IMG/VR virus record: IMGVR_UViG_3300003890_000024
Coordinates: 1-21,551 of that record
Length of the DNA: 21,551 nucleotides
Source: a virus
Strand: one strand, 5' to 3'
Shown here: one piece after another, positions 5,729-12,350 of the stretch
How the letters are laid out: each line of letters begins with the position of its first letter
How positions within the stretch are numbered: position 1 is the first letter of the stretch
The notes under the pieces: model-generated
The model's input: only the letters and a program-made list of their open reading frames with translations
Told to the model about the DNA's origin: nothing
The model's database searches: none
Made by a program: the position numbers and the translations under genes

Positions 5729-8040
5729 GTCGATGCGTGAAGTACGTGATTGATGATGGAACAGCCAGCTCTGTTAAGCAAGCTGTTGCAATTTGCTATA
5801 GCTTGTGGGATAAAAGAAACGTGAGTGGAGCTATGGACAAGAGAATAACAAAAAATGACTATATTGTGTGCTCTTCTAACGCAGAAGTTGCAAGCGGAGA
5901 GAAGGGCGATGAGATTGTGATTGTTGCATATACTGGTACTCAGATGAGGCCAATGGCTTATTCTGAGAATGTTGTTGTTGATCTGAGTGGAGCTGGATTT
6001 AGTAAGTCAGTTATTCCGATCATCATTGATCATGACACAAAATTGAGATTTGGGCATTCAACTGAAAAATATATTCTAAAGGCTGGAGAATCTGTGAAGA
6101 TTGGGAGTAAAGAGTATCATGGTCCTGCTATTGTGATTAAGGCAGTTAAATCTTCAAATATGGGTGTGGCTAAAGGTGTGTTAGATGATATTAAAAATGG
6201 ATTCCCATTCCAAGCGTCGATAGGTGCTTCAGTAGAAGATTATCAATATTTAGAGGAAGAAGAAACTAAAGAAATAAACGGAGCAATCTTCAAAGGGCCA
6301 TTGTATTGGATTAAGAATAGTGTGATTCGTGAAGTTAGTCTGACTGTGCTTGGTGCAGATTCCAACACAAACGTAAGCATTGCAGCAATGCAAAGAGGTG
6401 CCAAGATGACGTTTAATGAATGGCTGAAGAGTGTAGGCATTAACGCAGATACTTTGGATGAGGCTGGTAAGAATCAGCTAAAGGCTGCATACGATGCCTA
6501 TACTGAACTCATTTTGAACGATGTTGGTTCTGGTGGTAATACTAGAACTGGCAATCAAAGTGATGTGAAATCTACTGATGATGTGCTGAAGGAAGAAATC
6601 GCTCGTATTGAGGCAATCAATGCGACTGCTGATGAATTTTCTGATTCGATCAAAAGTTTGGAAGTTGAGATTGATGGTAAGACGAAGAAATTCACGTTGA
6701 ATTCCTTCAAAGCTCATGCCATCAAGAATAAGTGGTCTCCAGAAAAATTTGAATTGGAGTGTCGAAGGGCGATGTATCCGCAAATGAATGGTCCAGCTAT
6801 TCACGTGAAACCTGAAGTGAATTATGATGAATTCTCTGTTAAAGCAGTTGAATGCGCAATCTTGCGTTCAAGTGGTGTGCCTGCTCGTGCAAAAAATCGC
6901 TCTACAGGCAAGGAGTTTGGTTATGAATTGATGTATGATGAGAAGGTTATTGAAGCTTCGTATAGCAAGAAGTATAATGTGAATAATAGTCTGGATAACT
7001 TGTGCCGAATGCAGATCATGGCTGTTGGTAAGCATCCAATTAGCTTTGATCCGAAGGAATTGTTTGCACAAGCCCATGAATCTTGGTTTATGGTGAAAGC
7101 TGGAAGTGCTGCCAGTACTTTCAGTCTGACAAATATTCTTGAAAATGTGATGTATAAGGCTGCTTTGGCATCGTTTGAAGCTGCCGAAACAACGTGGCAA
7201 AATATTTGTGCAACCAGGTCTTTGAATGACTTTAGGCCGCACAATCTATATCGACTCACGTTGAATGGGTCGTTTAAGAAGGTTGGTCCTGATGGTGAAT
7301 TGAAGCATGTCACGATGAGTGATGAGAAATTCACCATTCAGGCTGATACCTATGGTGCGATGATTGCAATTGATCGTCGTACTCAAATTGATGATGATCT
7401 AGGGCTTGTTGTTCAACGAGCACGTGAAATTGGCTCTCTAGCTGCTTTGCGATTGGAAGAGGCTGTGTATGTTACGCTTCTTAGCAATCCTGGTAGCTTC
7501 TATAGTGCTGGTAATAATAATCTGATTAGCGGTAGCACTAGTGCGTTGTCTATTGGAGCTTTGGAAATTGCTCGTAAAAAGTTCCGTGATCAAGTTATCA
7601 ACGGAAAACCTATCAATGTGACGCCTTCTATTTTGCTCGTTGGTACGAGTCTTGAGAATATTGCTGTTAAGCTGTGGAGTCAAGATCGTTATGAAATTGC
7701 TGGTACATCTAGCAGTGTGACAAGGGAGTTTGTGAACAATCAGTTTGTTGGTCTGTATCGTCCAGTTATTTCGCCTTATCTGAATAACACTAGTATCACT
7801 GATCAAGACGGTAAGCCAATTACCGGACAGTCTGATACTCAGTGGTATTTGTTTGCGAATCCAGGTGCTCCTCAAGGAAGTGCGTTGGTTGTTGGTTTCC
7901 TTAATGGGAGAACAACTCCGTTCTTCGATGAAGCAGAAACTAGCTTTAGTGTTCCAGGTGGTATTCAGATGCGTAGCTATTATGATTTTGGTGTTGCTAT
8001 GCATGTTCCGCAGATGTCACTTAAGTCAACTGGTGCTTAA
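5686..8040 (+). CDS. Prohead protease / major capsid protein fusion
   Basis: 784 residues in three parts. Residues 1-45 (MPTPKKGESKDEFISRC ... QAVAICYSLW) form a small helical segment often found at the start of phage maturation proteases. Residues about 60-235 are a prohead protease domain, with IIIDHD (His116) and FPFQASIGAS (Ser178) as likely catalytic residues. A charged scaffold-like stretch (about 240-340) follows. Residues about 380-784 are an HK97/Mu gpT-type major capsid domain, including IQADTYGAMIAIDRR and the REIG...LRLEEAVY helix. The protease would release the capsid domain during maturation. GGGAG at 5672-5676 supports the start, which overlaps the portal gene by 43 bases. The capsid half shifts to CGT/CGA Arg codons, consistent with high expression. 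Such fusions are a known arrangement. Confidence 0.9.
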   Translation: MPTPKKGESKDEFISRCVKYVIDDGTASSVKQAVAICYSLWDKRNVSGAMDKRITKNDYIVCSSNAEVASGEKGDEIVIVAYTGTQMRPMAYSENVVVDLSGAGFSKSVIPIIIDHDTKLRFGHSTEKYILKAGESVKIGSKEYHGPAIVIKAVKSSNMGVAKGVLDDIKNGFPFQASIGASVEDYQYLEEEETKEINGAIFKGPLYWIKNSVIREVSLTVLGADSNTNVSIAAMQRGAKMTFNEWLKSVGINADTLDEAGKNQLKAAYDAYTELILNDVGSGGNTRTGNQSDVKSTDDVLKEEIARIEAINATADEFSDSIKSLEVEIDGKTKKFTLNSFKAHAIKNKWSPEKFELECRRAMYPQMNGPAIHVKPEVNYDEFSVKAVECAILRSSGVPARAKNRSTGKEFGYELMYDEKVIEASYSKKYNVNNSLDNLCRMQIMAVGKHPISFDPKELFAQAHESWFMVKAGSAASTFSLTNILENVMYKAALASFEAAETTWQNICATRSLNDFRPHNLYRLTLNGSFKKVGPDGELKHVTMSDEKFTIQADTYGAMIAIDRRTQIDDDLGLVVQRAREIGSLAALRLEEAVYVTLLSNPGSFYSAGNNNLISGSTSALSIGALEIARKKFRDQVINGKPINVTPSILLVGTSLENIAVKLWSQDRYEIAGTSSSVTREFVNNQFVGLYRPVISPYLNNTSITDQDGKPITGQSDTQWYLFANPGAPQGSALVVGFLNGRTTPFFDEAETSFSVPGGIQMRSYYDFGVAMHVPQMSLKSTGA

Positions 8041-8057
8041 TAGTTAAGGAAGTGACG

Positions 8058-8336
8058 ATGCTTTTCGACTTGATTAAAAACATTGCTGCTGGAAATGAAG
8101 GCAGTGATGGTTTTATCGCTGTGCATGAAGACGTACTGAAAGCGATGGTCTTGATTAAGAAGAAGAAAGAGTTGAAAGTTGATATAAAGGCTAAGGATTT
8201 AGGTGGTGCTTTGTATCAGATCAATGTGAAAGCACTATGTGAGATTGCTAAGGCTGTAAATGATGATGATCGAAATCTTTTTGAATCTATTAGTTTAGTT
8301 GGTTTGAATGATCTGATCAAATCAAAAGAGCAATAA
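8058..8336 (+). CDS. Small hypothetical protein between capsid and decoration genes
   Basis: 92 residues, acidic and basic stretches mixed, no membrane segment. An N-terminal helix (LFDLIKNIAAGN) is followed by a KKKKELKVDIKAKD strand region and a C-terminal helical half. The start at ATG 8058 is preferred over GTG 8052, because the AAGGA SD (8046-8050) is one base from the GTG but 7 from the ATG. Its place between the capsid and decoration genes suggests a head-assembly or decoration accessory. No family is recognised. Confidence 0.7.
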   Translation: MLFDLIKNIAAGNEGSDGFIAVHEDVLKAMVLIKKKKELKVDIKAKDLGGALYQINVKALCEIAKAVNDDDRNLFESISLVGLNDLIKSKEQ

Positions 8337-8352
8337 ACGATAGGAGGATAAA

Positions 8353-8721
8353 ATGCCAAAAGCCACTTTTTTCCATGGTTATCAGGAACGTATTGATTAC
8401 ACGCCATCTAGTGATGTGCAAAGTGGTGATGTGGTCGTTATTGGGGGTGAAATTGGGGTTGTAACTGACCCGCAAGGAATTAAAGCTGGGAAGCTTGGAA
8501 GTGTTGCGGTTACTGGTATTTTTGATTTGGTGAAAGACGCTGCAACGACATTTAATGTTGGTACAAAGGTTTTTTGGGATACTGTGAATAAAAAGGCAGT
8601 TACTACTGCTGGTGCAAATATCGTGTATGCCGGATATTGCCAGTATGCTGCTGCAAATGGTGATCCAACAGTTAAAACTTATATTAACAAGCTGAATCCA
8701 AATACACTCTCTAGCGTGTAA
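8353..8721 (+). CDS. Capsid decoration protein, DUF2190-like
   Basis: 122 residues, mostly beta. The pattern of an N-terminal HGYQERIDYTP, a SGDVVVIGGEIGVV strand, GKLGSVAVTGIFDLVK and FNVGTKVFWD...KKAVT is characteristic of the DUF2190 family of capsid cement/decoration proteins encoded beside major capsid genes. It would stabilise the expanded capsid. An AGGAGG SD (8342-8347) with 5-base spacing is the strongest in the window, in keeping with a high-copy virion protein. Confidence 0.8.
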   Translation: MPKATFFHGYQERIDYTPSSDVQSGDVVVIGGEIGVVTDPQGIKAGKLGSVAVTGIFDLVKDAATTFNVGTKVFWDTVNKKAVTTAGANIVYAGYCQYAAANGDPTVKTYINKLNPNTLSSV

Positions 8722-8727
8722 TGAAAC

Positions 8728-9096
8728 ATGTACAACTTTAGATCTAGAATGAAGCATATCGGCTCAGTGATGAGTCAAGTTAATAGTGAAATTATCTACT
8801 ATGAAAGGAATGATATAAAGAAAGTGATTAGGGCATCTCCTGTGAGTGTAAATGCAAGTGAATTATCTCCAGGAGATAGTTCAATCACAATGGTTGAATT
8901 ATTTGGTTTCGGTGTGAATAGAAGTGAACTTGGTCCATTGTATCCACCTAGGCACGGAGATGTAATAACTAGGCAGGATGGGAGTATGTATCGAGTAAGT
9001 AATCCGGTGGGCTACTCAACAATCTATCTCCATACCGATGCAGATAGAGATAGATTGGTAGTATTTGCGTCATTAGTCCAAACCAAGGACGCATAA
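8728..9096 (+). CDS. Putative head-tail connector/stopper protein
   Basis: 122 residues, mainly beta after an N-terminal helix (YNFRSRMKHIGSVM). The segment YPPRHGDVITRQDGSMYRVSNP resembles the short beta proteins that follow decoration genes in lambda-like and HK97-like phages and join head to tail. The start at 8728 has no SD and lies 6 bases after the upstream stop; Met8 at 8749 is an alternative. An 11-bp intragenic inverted repeat lies at 9020-9057. The role is inferred from position and size more than from motifs. Confidence 0.6.
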   Translation: MYNFRSRMKHIGSVMSQVNSEIIYYERNDIKKVIRASPVSVNASELSPGDSSITMVELFGFGVNRSELGPLYPPRHGDVITRQDGSMYRVSNPVGYSTIYLHTDADRDRLVVFASLVQTKDA

Positions 9097-9097
9097 T

Positions 9098-9577
9098 ATG
9101 AGCAGGCTTATCTTCTCCAGAGATATGGTTTATGAGGCTATTCATAGGAATAGAAAATTATTGCCAATACAAGAGTTCAAATTGCAAAAGACTTGGTTGC
9201 CTTGGAGGGAATTGTGTGAAATATATGCTGAACCAGCAGGTGCAGTATTTGTAAGCTGTGGTGCTGCTGGTGATGCATTGACATATACACGACATGGATC
9301 ATTTGTTCAAGACGTACCAGTTGATATTAGTTTTAGGGTTGGAATTAAAAATTTCAACGATATAGAAGAAGTGGACAAATATGTGCATTTCCTAGAGAAG
9401 CTCTGGTGGCTTTGTGGGAATGCACCAAGGTTATTAAATGTGCTAGATTATGGTCCAACAAGGATTGAACCGTTAAAAGACCCACAAGGAACGCCAACTA
9501 GTTATACGCTTCAGAAAGAAGCAAATGTGTTTGAATCATATTTCACAGTCCACTACAGAACAATAATGGGAGAATAA
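9098..9577 (+). CDS. Putative tail terminator / tail completion protein
   Basis: 159 residues with mixed alpha/beta pattern. Strands such as VPVDISFRVGIKNF and the closing FESYFTVHYRTI, around a helix (VDKYVHFLEKLWWL), resemble gpU-type tail terminator proteins that cap the tube and dock it to the head. It begins one base after the connector gene stops and ends one base before the tail tube gene, consistent with coupled translation. The order connector-terminator-tube is the usual one. Assignment mostly from context. Confidence 0.5.
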   Translation: MSRLIFSRDMVYEAIHRNRKLLPIQEFKLQKTWLPWRELCEIYAEPAGAVFVSCGAAGDALTYTRHGSFVQDVPVDISFRVGIKNFNDIEEVDKYVHFLEKLWWLCGNAPRLLNVLDYGPTRIEPLKDPQGTPTSYTLQKEANVFESYFTVHYRTIMGE

Positions 9578-9578
9578 C

Positions 9579-10073
9579 ATGAGTGATACTTTTAGCCCGC
9601 GTACCGGGTTTGCAATGAAATTGTATTATGCCACTGGGAATATGAGTAGTCCCACGTGGAATGAAGTTGGTGCCGTTGGTGATGTGAATATTTCTAGTCT
9701 TTCCAGAGGAATGGCAGAGTTAAAACGACGTGGTAGTTACTACACGAAGAACTTGCCTACGTTGTTTGAATCAATCACAGTTGAATTCACAATTCCGTTT
9801 GGTGTTAGTCAAACTGCTTATGACCAAATTCGTGCAGATTTCTTTAGTGGAACTGCTCGATTGTGGGCAGTTATGAGTGGTAATATTACAGTTAGTGGTG
9901 TGCAGGGACTTGTATTGCCTGCTCTTGTCACTCAATTTCCTTGGGATCAACCATTGGAAGATGTGAGTAATCATAATATTCAGCTATCGGTTGCATATCT
10001 GGAAAACAGCTCAGGTCAAGAACTTGACCCGTATTGGTTAGTTGTTGGCTCTAGCACAACTACTACAACATAA
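9579..10073 (+). CDS. Major tail tube protein
   Basis: 164 residues, all-beta. The sequence TFSPRTGFAMKLYYATG, then WNEVGAVGDVNISS, an ESITVEFTIPFG strand and IRADFFSGTARLWAV is typical of lambda gpV/HK97-type tube proteins that stack into the tail tube. It uses CGT/CGA for six of its seven Arg codons, like the capsid gene, fitting high expression. It ends in a short Ser/Thr tail. Lies in the usual place between terminator and chaperone genes, though separated from the chaperones here by an inserted cassette. Confidence 0.75.
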   Translation: MSDTFSPRTGFAMKLYYATGNMSSPTWNEVGAVGDVNISSLSRGMAELKRRGSYYTKNLPTLFESITVEFTIPFGVSQTAYDQIRADFFSGTARLWAVMSGNITVSGVQGLVLPALVTQFPWDQPLEDVSNHNIQLSVAYLENSSGQELDPYWLVVGSSTTTTT

Positions 10074-10085
10074 TGAGGCATTGAA

Positions 10086-10370
10086 ATGATCGTCTATGCG
10101 ACTTTCAAAGCAATAACGGTTGGTGAATTGGTTGATCTGTGTAGGAAAAAGAGGGATCATCCGTTGAGTGCTAGTTATTTGATTGGTTGTGCTGCTCTGC
10201 CTTATGACAAAACAGTATATATTGATGAAGAAGCTTATAGGGCTTTGATCTCTGAGGAAAAAGCTATTGTCAAGAATAAGATTGACAAGGTTGTGATAAA
10301 CGATATCGACACGGGAGAACCCACAGAGGTGAACGCAGTTGTAAAAGTAGTTGAATATCTTGATGGATGA
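10086..10370 (+). CDS. Small hypothetical protein after the tail tube gene
   Basis: 94 residues, soluble, with an N-terminal helix (GELVDLCRKK), a YDKTVYIDEEAYRALI segment and a C-terminal beta region ending VVKVVEYLDG. No motif recognised. A GAGG SD (10074-10077) precedes ATG 10086. Its stop overlaps a possible ATG of the peptidase gene (ATGA at 10367-10370), so the two are probably translationally linked. Could be a tail-assembly accessory. Confidence 0.65.
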   Translation: MIVYATFKAITVGELVDLCRKKRDHPLSASYLIGCAALPYDKTVYIDEEAYRALISEEKAIVKNKIDKVVINDIDTGEPTEVNAVVKVVEYLDG

Positions 10371-10381
10371 AAGGTAAAGCC

Positions 10382-11068
10382 ATGAACAGAAAAGAGGTGT
10401 TATTTATAGTTAGTCTTATTGGTGTGGTTCTATATTATGCCGTTGTCGGTACCAATGAAAAGAACAGCGATGTTCAAAATCAAGTGCAGGAATCTGCGAA
10501 GGTTAAGGTGGTGAGAAAAGATTTGTATGTGTTAAATTCTGATATGTTGGATTTTCCTCCAGAAGTTAGAGCGTGGTATAGAAATCCTGATGGTAGTTGT
10601 GTGCAGTGCAGCATAGGAATGTGTGGTGTTTGGCAAAATACTTTGGAGGCATCTACTTTACTATGGGATAGTCCTTACGGAAGTCGAGTAAGAGGGGGTA
10701 GTGGTCCAAGTAGAGTAGCAAATTATAGTAAGGAACGTGGACTACCCATCTACAACATAACTGGTGAAGGGACATTGGATTGGATGAAATGGGCTATTAG
10801 AAATGGCAGGATGGTTGCTATCGGTGCTGGAGTTGCTCATTTTCAAACATTAGTTTGGATTAGCAACGATCCCTCCGATAAGAAACCATTCAAAGTGTGT
10901 AATAACAATAGCCCTACTAGAATTGATGAATATGATTTTAATTCTTTTATGAGACTGCATCTATCTAGTGGAAGATGGGTAGTTATTATCAAATCGCCCT
11001 CACCACCTGCTATGCCAAAAAATTATGATGAGTGGGTGGTGTACAACAGGTTTGGAGGAGACCTATGA
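10382..11068 (+). CDS. Membrane-anchored papain-like (C39-fold) cysteine peptidase
   Basis: 228 residues. A hydrophobic N-terminal segment (about 6-23, VLFIVSLIGVVLYYAVVG) would anchor it with the rest outside the cytoplasm. The soluble part has the order of a papain-like Cys-His-Asn enzyme: GSCVQCSIGMCGVW (Cys73, Cys76, Cys81; Cys76 the likeliest nucleophile), GAGVAHFQTLVWI (His153) and VCNNNSP (Asn174-176). ATG 10382 is preferred: AAGG (10371-10374) is well spaced, whereas ATG 10367 has no SD and would rely on coupling. Its stop overlaps the next start (ATGA, 11065-11068). Substrate unknown; a processing protease or a cell-wall hydrolase are both possible. A tail-operon location is unusual. 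The fold is inferred from motif order only. Confidence 0.6.
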   Translation: MNRKEVLFIVSLIGVVLYYAVVGTNEKNSDVQNQVQESAKVKVVRKDLYVLNSDMLDFPPEVRAWYRNPDGSCVQCSIGMCGVWQNTLEASTLLWDSPYGSRVRGGSGPSRVANYSKERGLPIYNITGEGTLDWMKWAIRNGRMVAIGAGVAHFQTLVWISNDPSDKKPFKVCNNNSPTRIDEYDFNSFMRLHLSSGRWVVIIKSPSPPAMPKNYDEWVVYNRFGGDL

Positions 11069-12060
11069 GTGCTAAAACGATTAAGATTCTGATGACTTAT
11101 GTCATAACAACCTGTATGTTGTATATGCAACCTCTATTTGCACAAATGCCTGAAGTTGATGCAAATGAGGTTGCCCGTCTTGGAAATATGGTGCAAAGTA
11201 TTGACAAATTTGGAAAAAGCAATACGGAAGTTGACGATCTGTATGTGTTGGCGATGTCAACGCCAGAAAATGACAATGATCGTTGGTATGTGACGTTGAT
11301 TATTAAGAATGGCTGTGTTCATTGTAAAAAGCTGCTAGCAGATTTTGAGAAATTGCCTCTAGCAGCGTTAATTAACGAAACTAAAGGCCCTGACGGAAAG
11401 ACATATAAGCCTTGGGCGCATTTTAATATTTATAATGTGGACGATGGGAGTCAGAGTTGGAGAATTCGTGCCTATCGTATATATGAATATCCAACGATTG
11501 TGATTCAACCTCCAAGAAGCGGTAAATATGGTGATCCACGTAATGTTGTATGGCAGCAAAGTGGGTATGATGGTAATCCAAATAAGTTGATGGAGCGTAT
11601 TCAAAATGGTGTGAAGAATTATTTGAAGCTTATCGCCGAAGCTAATCGAGCAAAAAATAAGGTTGGTGAATATGGTGTTCGCCCTTTTCTGGTGAGTTTG
11701 GTGGGATATTCCCAAGAAGGAGATTTAGATATTGGGAACCCTCCGTTTCCAATAATCAATCCGAGCGACCAAGTACAGCTTCAACCGAAAATAGTCGAGT
11801 GGCCACCGAGCCAAAATCAGAATCAAAATCAGAACCAAAATCAACCACAAGTAAGCCTATCCCAAGTAGTAGTCCTATTGATTCAAGCAGTGATCGCAAT
11901 TCTGAACTCAACAGGATTAGGGAACCTGCTTCTCCTAATTATGGTTATATATTGGACCTTAGAAAGGATCGCACCCCTAACACCAAACCAGATAGACGAC
12001 AAGATTGTAGCTGTCCTAAAGGAGGCACTGGAAAAGAAAGACCAGTCTGGGAAATCCTAA
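11065..12060 (+). CDS. Secreted/membrane thioredoxin-fold protein
   Basis: 331 residues. A signal-like hydrophobic segment (about 7-26, ending LFAQ) is followed by a thioredoxin domain: the strand WYVTLIIKNG leads into CVHC (Cys84-Cys87), and EYPTIVI carries the expected cis-Pro (Pro143). After about 190 comes a linker with (Asn-Gln) repeats (250-260), a hydrophobic transmembrane stretch (about 264-299) and a charged C-terminus. The thioredoxin domain is thus probably outside the cytoplasm and C-terminally anchored. GGAGGAG lies before ATG 11065, which overlaps the peptidase stop. A CxxC protein could keep the neighbouring peptidase Cys reduced or handle disulfides in the Cys-rich tail protein; both are inference. 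The last 262 bases also encode another protein in the -1 frame. Confidence 0.75.
   Translation: MSAKTIKILMTYVITTCMLYMQPLFAQMPEVDANEVARLGNMVQSIDKFGKSNTEVDDLYVLAMSTPENDNDRWYVTLIIKNGCVHCKKLLADFEKLPLAALINETKGPDGKTYKPWAHFNIYNVDDGSQSWRIRAYRIYEYPTIVIQPPRSGKYGDPRNVVWQQSGYDGNPNKLMERIQNGVKNYLKLIAEANRAKNKVGEYGVRPFLVSLVGYSQEGDLDIGNPPFPIINPSDQVQLQPKIVEWPPSQNQNQNQNQNQPQVSLSQVVVLLIQAVIAILNSTGLGNLLLLIMVIYWTLERIAPLTPNQIDDKIVAVLKEALEKKDQSGKS
11682..11688 (+). promoter_or_regulatory. Candidate -1 ribosomal frameshift site C CCT TTT
   Basis: The heptamer is in phase with the thioredoxin frame (codons CCT Pro207, TTT Phe208) and has the X XXY YYZ form. The -1 frame opens at 11670, just upstream, and stays open to 12203. 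A 5-bp hairpin TGGGA-TAT-TCCCA (11702-11714) begins 13 bases downstream. A slip would give a protein of about 379 residues: the thioredoxin domain plus 171 residues ending in a membrane segment. Geometry is suggestive; no homologues were compared. Confidence 0.35.
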
Positions 12061-12203
12061 AGGAAGTAGCAAAAGTATTGTGGTGGTATTTCACAGCACC
12101 AATACAAATCATGAAATTGATTGAAAACATGATGACGATCATTTTGACGTGTTTCATTGTGTGGATGATGGTCAAAATAGTTTTGGCAATCACAAAAAGA
12201 TAA
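11799..12203 (+). CDS. Ser/Pro-rich membrane protein overlapping the thioredoxin gene in the -1 frame
   Basis: 134 residues if GTG at 11799 is the start. The N-terminal 45 residues are hydrophilic and Ser/Pro/Lys-rich; the middle has a CSC motif (CSCPKGG); the C-terminal 40 contain an amphipathic stretch and a strong membrane helix (MMTIILTCFIVWMMVKIVL). It overlaps the thioredoxin gene by 262 bases, then continues 143 bases alone, where the membrane helix is encoded. The GTG has no SD and there is no ATG in the open frame, so it may instead be made by a -1 frameshift at 11682-11688. It is real in that its unique part looks coding and ends at the next intergenic region; its exact start is unresolved. 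Confidence 0.55.
   Translation: MATEPKSESKSEPKSTTSKPIPSSSPIDSSSDRNSELNRIREPASPNYGYILDLRKDRTPNTKPDRRQDCSCPKGGTGKERPVWEILKEVAKVLWWYFTAPIQIMKLIENMMTIILTCFIVWMMVKIVLAITKR
11812..11844 (+). repeat. Hexanucleotide repeat coding Asn-Gln in one frame and Lys/Ser/Glu in the other
   Basis: About five copies of AATCAR. The thioredoxin frame reads them as alternating Asn and Gln; the -1 frame reads KSESKSEPKS-type sequence. Both are flexible hydrophilic linkers, so the repeat is tolerated in two overlapping proteins. Confidence 0.6.
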
Positions 12204-12219
12204 TTGAAAGGGAAGTAAA

Positions 12220-12240
12220 ATGAAGAATTGCGTGATGTAA
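12220..12240 (+). CDS. Possible six-codon leader peptide (MKNCVM)
   Basis: ATG 12220 is preceded by a good SD (AAAGGGAAG, 12207-12215) and runs six codons to TAA. It lies immediately upstream of a hairpin and an intrinsic terminator, the arrangement of a transcription attenuator. It is too short to judge by composition, so the evidence is the SD and the position. It may also be chance. Confidence 0.3.
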   Translation: MKNCVM

Positions 12241-12242
12241 TT

Positions 12243-12251
12243 TGTTATAAT
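12243..12251 (+). promoter_or_regulatory. Extended -10 promoter element (TGTTATAAT)
   Basis: A perfect TATAAT (12246-12251) is preceded by TGT, giving the extended -10 form that can work without a -35 box. No good -35 is present at 17 bases; a TTGCGT lies only 12 bases upstream. Transcription would begin near 12258 and either end at the terminator at 12332 (a small RNA of about 75 bases) or read into the tail chaperone genes. Confidence 0.4.
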
Positions 12252-12288
12252 GGTTGTCTAGGGGCTTCACTAGACCAAGGGTTAAACC
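12252..12288 (+). ncRNA. Structured leader RNA upstream of the terminator
   Basis: GTCTAG (12256-12261) pairs with CTAGAC (12270-12275) around an 8-base loop. The adjacent GGTT (12252-12255) can pair with AACC (12285-12288), adding a second stem. The loop sequence GGCTT (12263-12267) is complementary to AAGCC (12319-12323) in the terminator's 3' arm, so an alternative fold is conceivable. No known riboswitch class is recognised. Confidence 0.35.
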
Positions 12289-12292
12289 GTTC

Positions 12293-12332
12293 GGAAGGCT
12301 TATATTCTAAAAGGATATAAGCCTTTCTTTTT
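12293..12332 (+). terminator. Intrinsic terminator between cassette and tail chaperone genes
   Basis: An 11-bp perfect stem, AAGGCTTATAT (12295-12305) with ATATAAGCCTT (12315-12325), closes a 9-base loop and is followed by TC and five T. G293-C327 and a G-T pair can extend it. It stands in the middle of the structural operon, so late transcription must pass it by read-through, antitermination or a new promoter. Confidence 0.75.
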
Positions 12333-12350
12333 AGATCAAAAGGGGATACG

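Noticed and set aside
8864-8878. TATCTCC-A-GGAGATA palindrome in the connector gene
   Set aside because: Within coding sequence, one-base centre, no associated feature; likely chance plus the frequent CTCCAG word.
10282-10309. TTGACA with TATCGA after 16 bases, possible promoter for the peptidase cassette
   Set aside because: The -10 matches only 3 of 6 positions and it lies inside a coding sequence; the cassette is already linked to upstream genes by overlaps.
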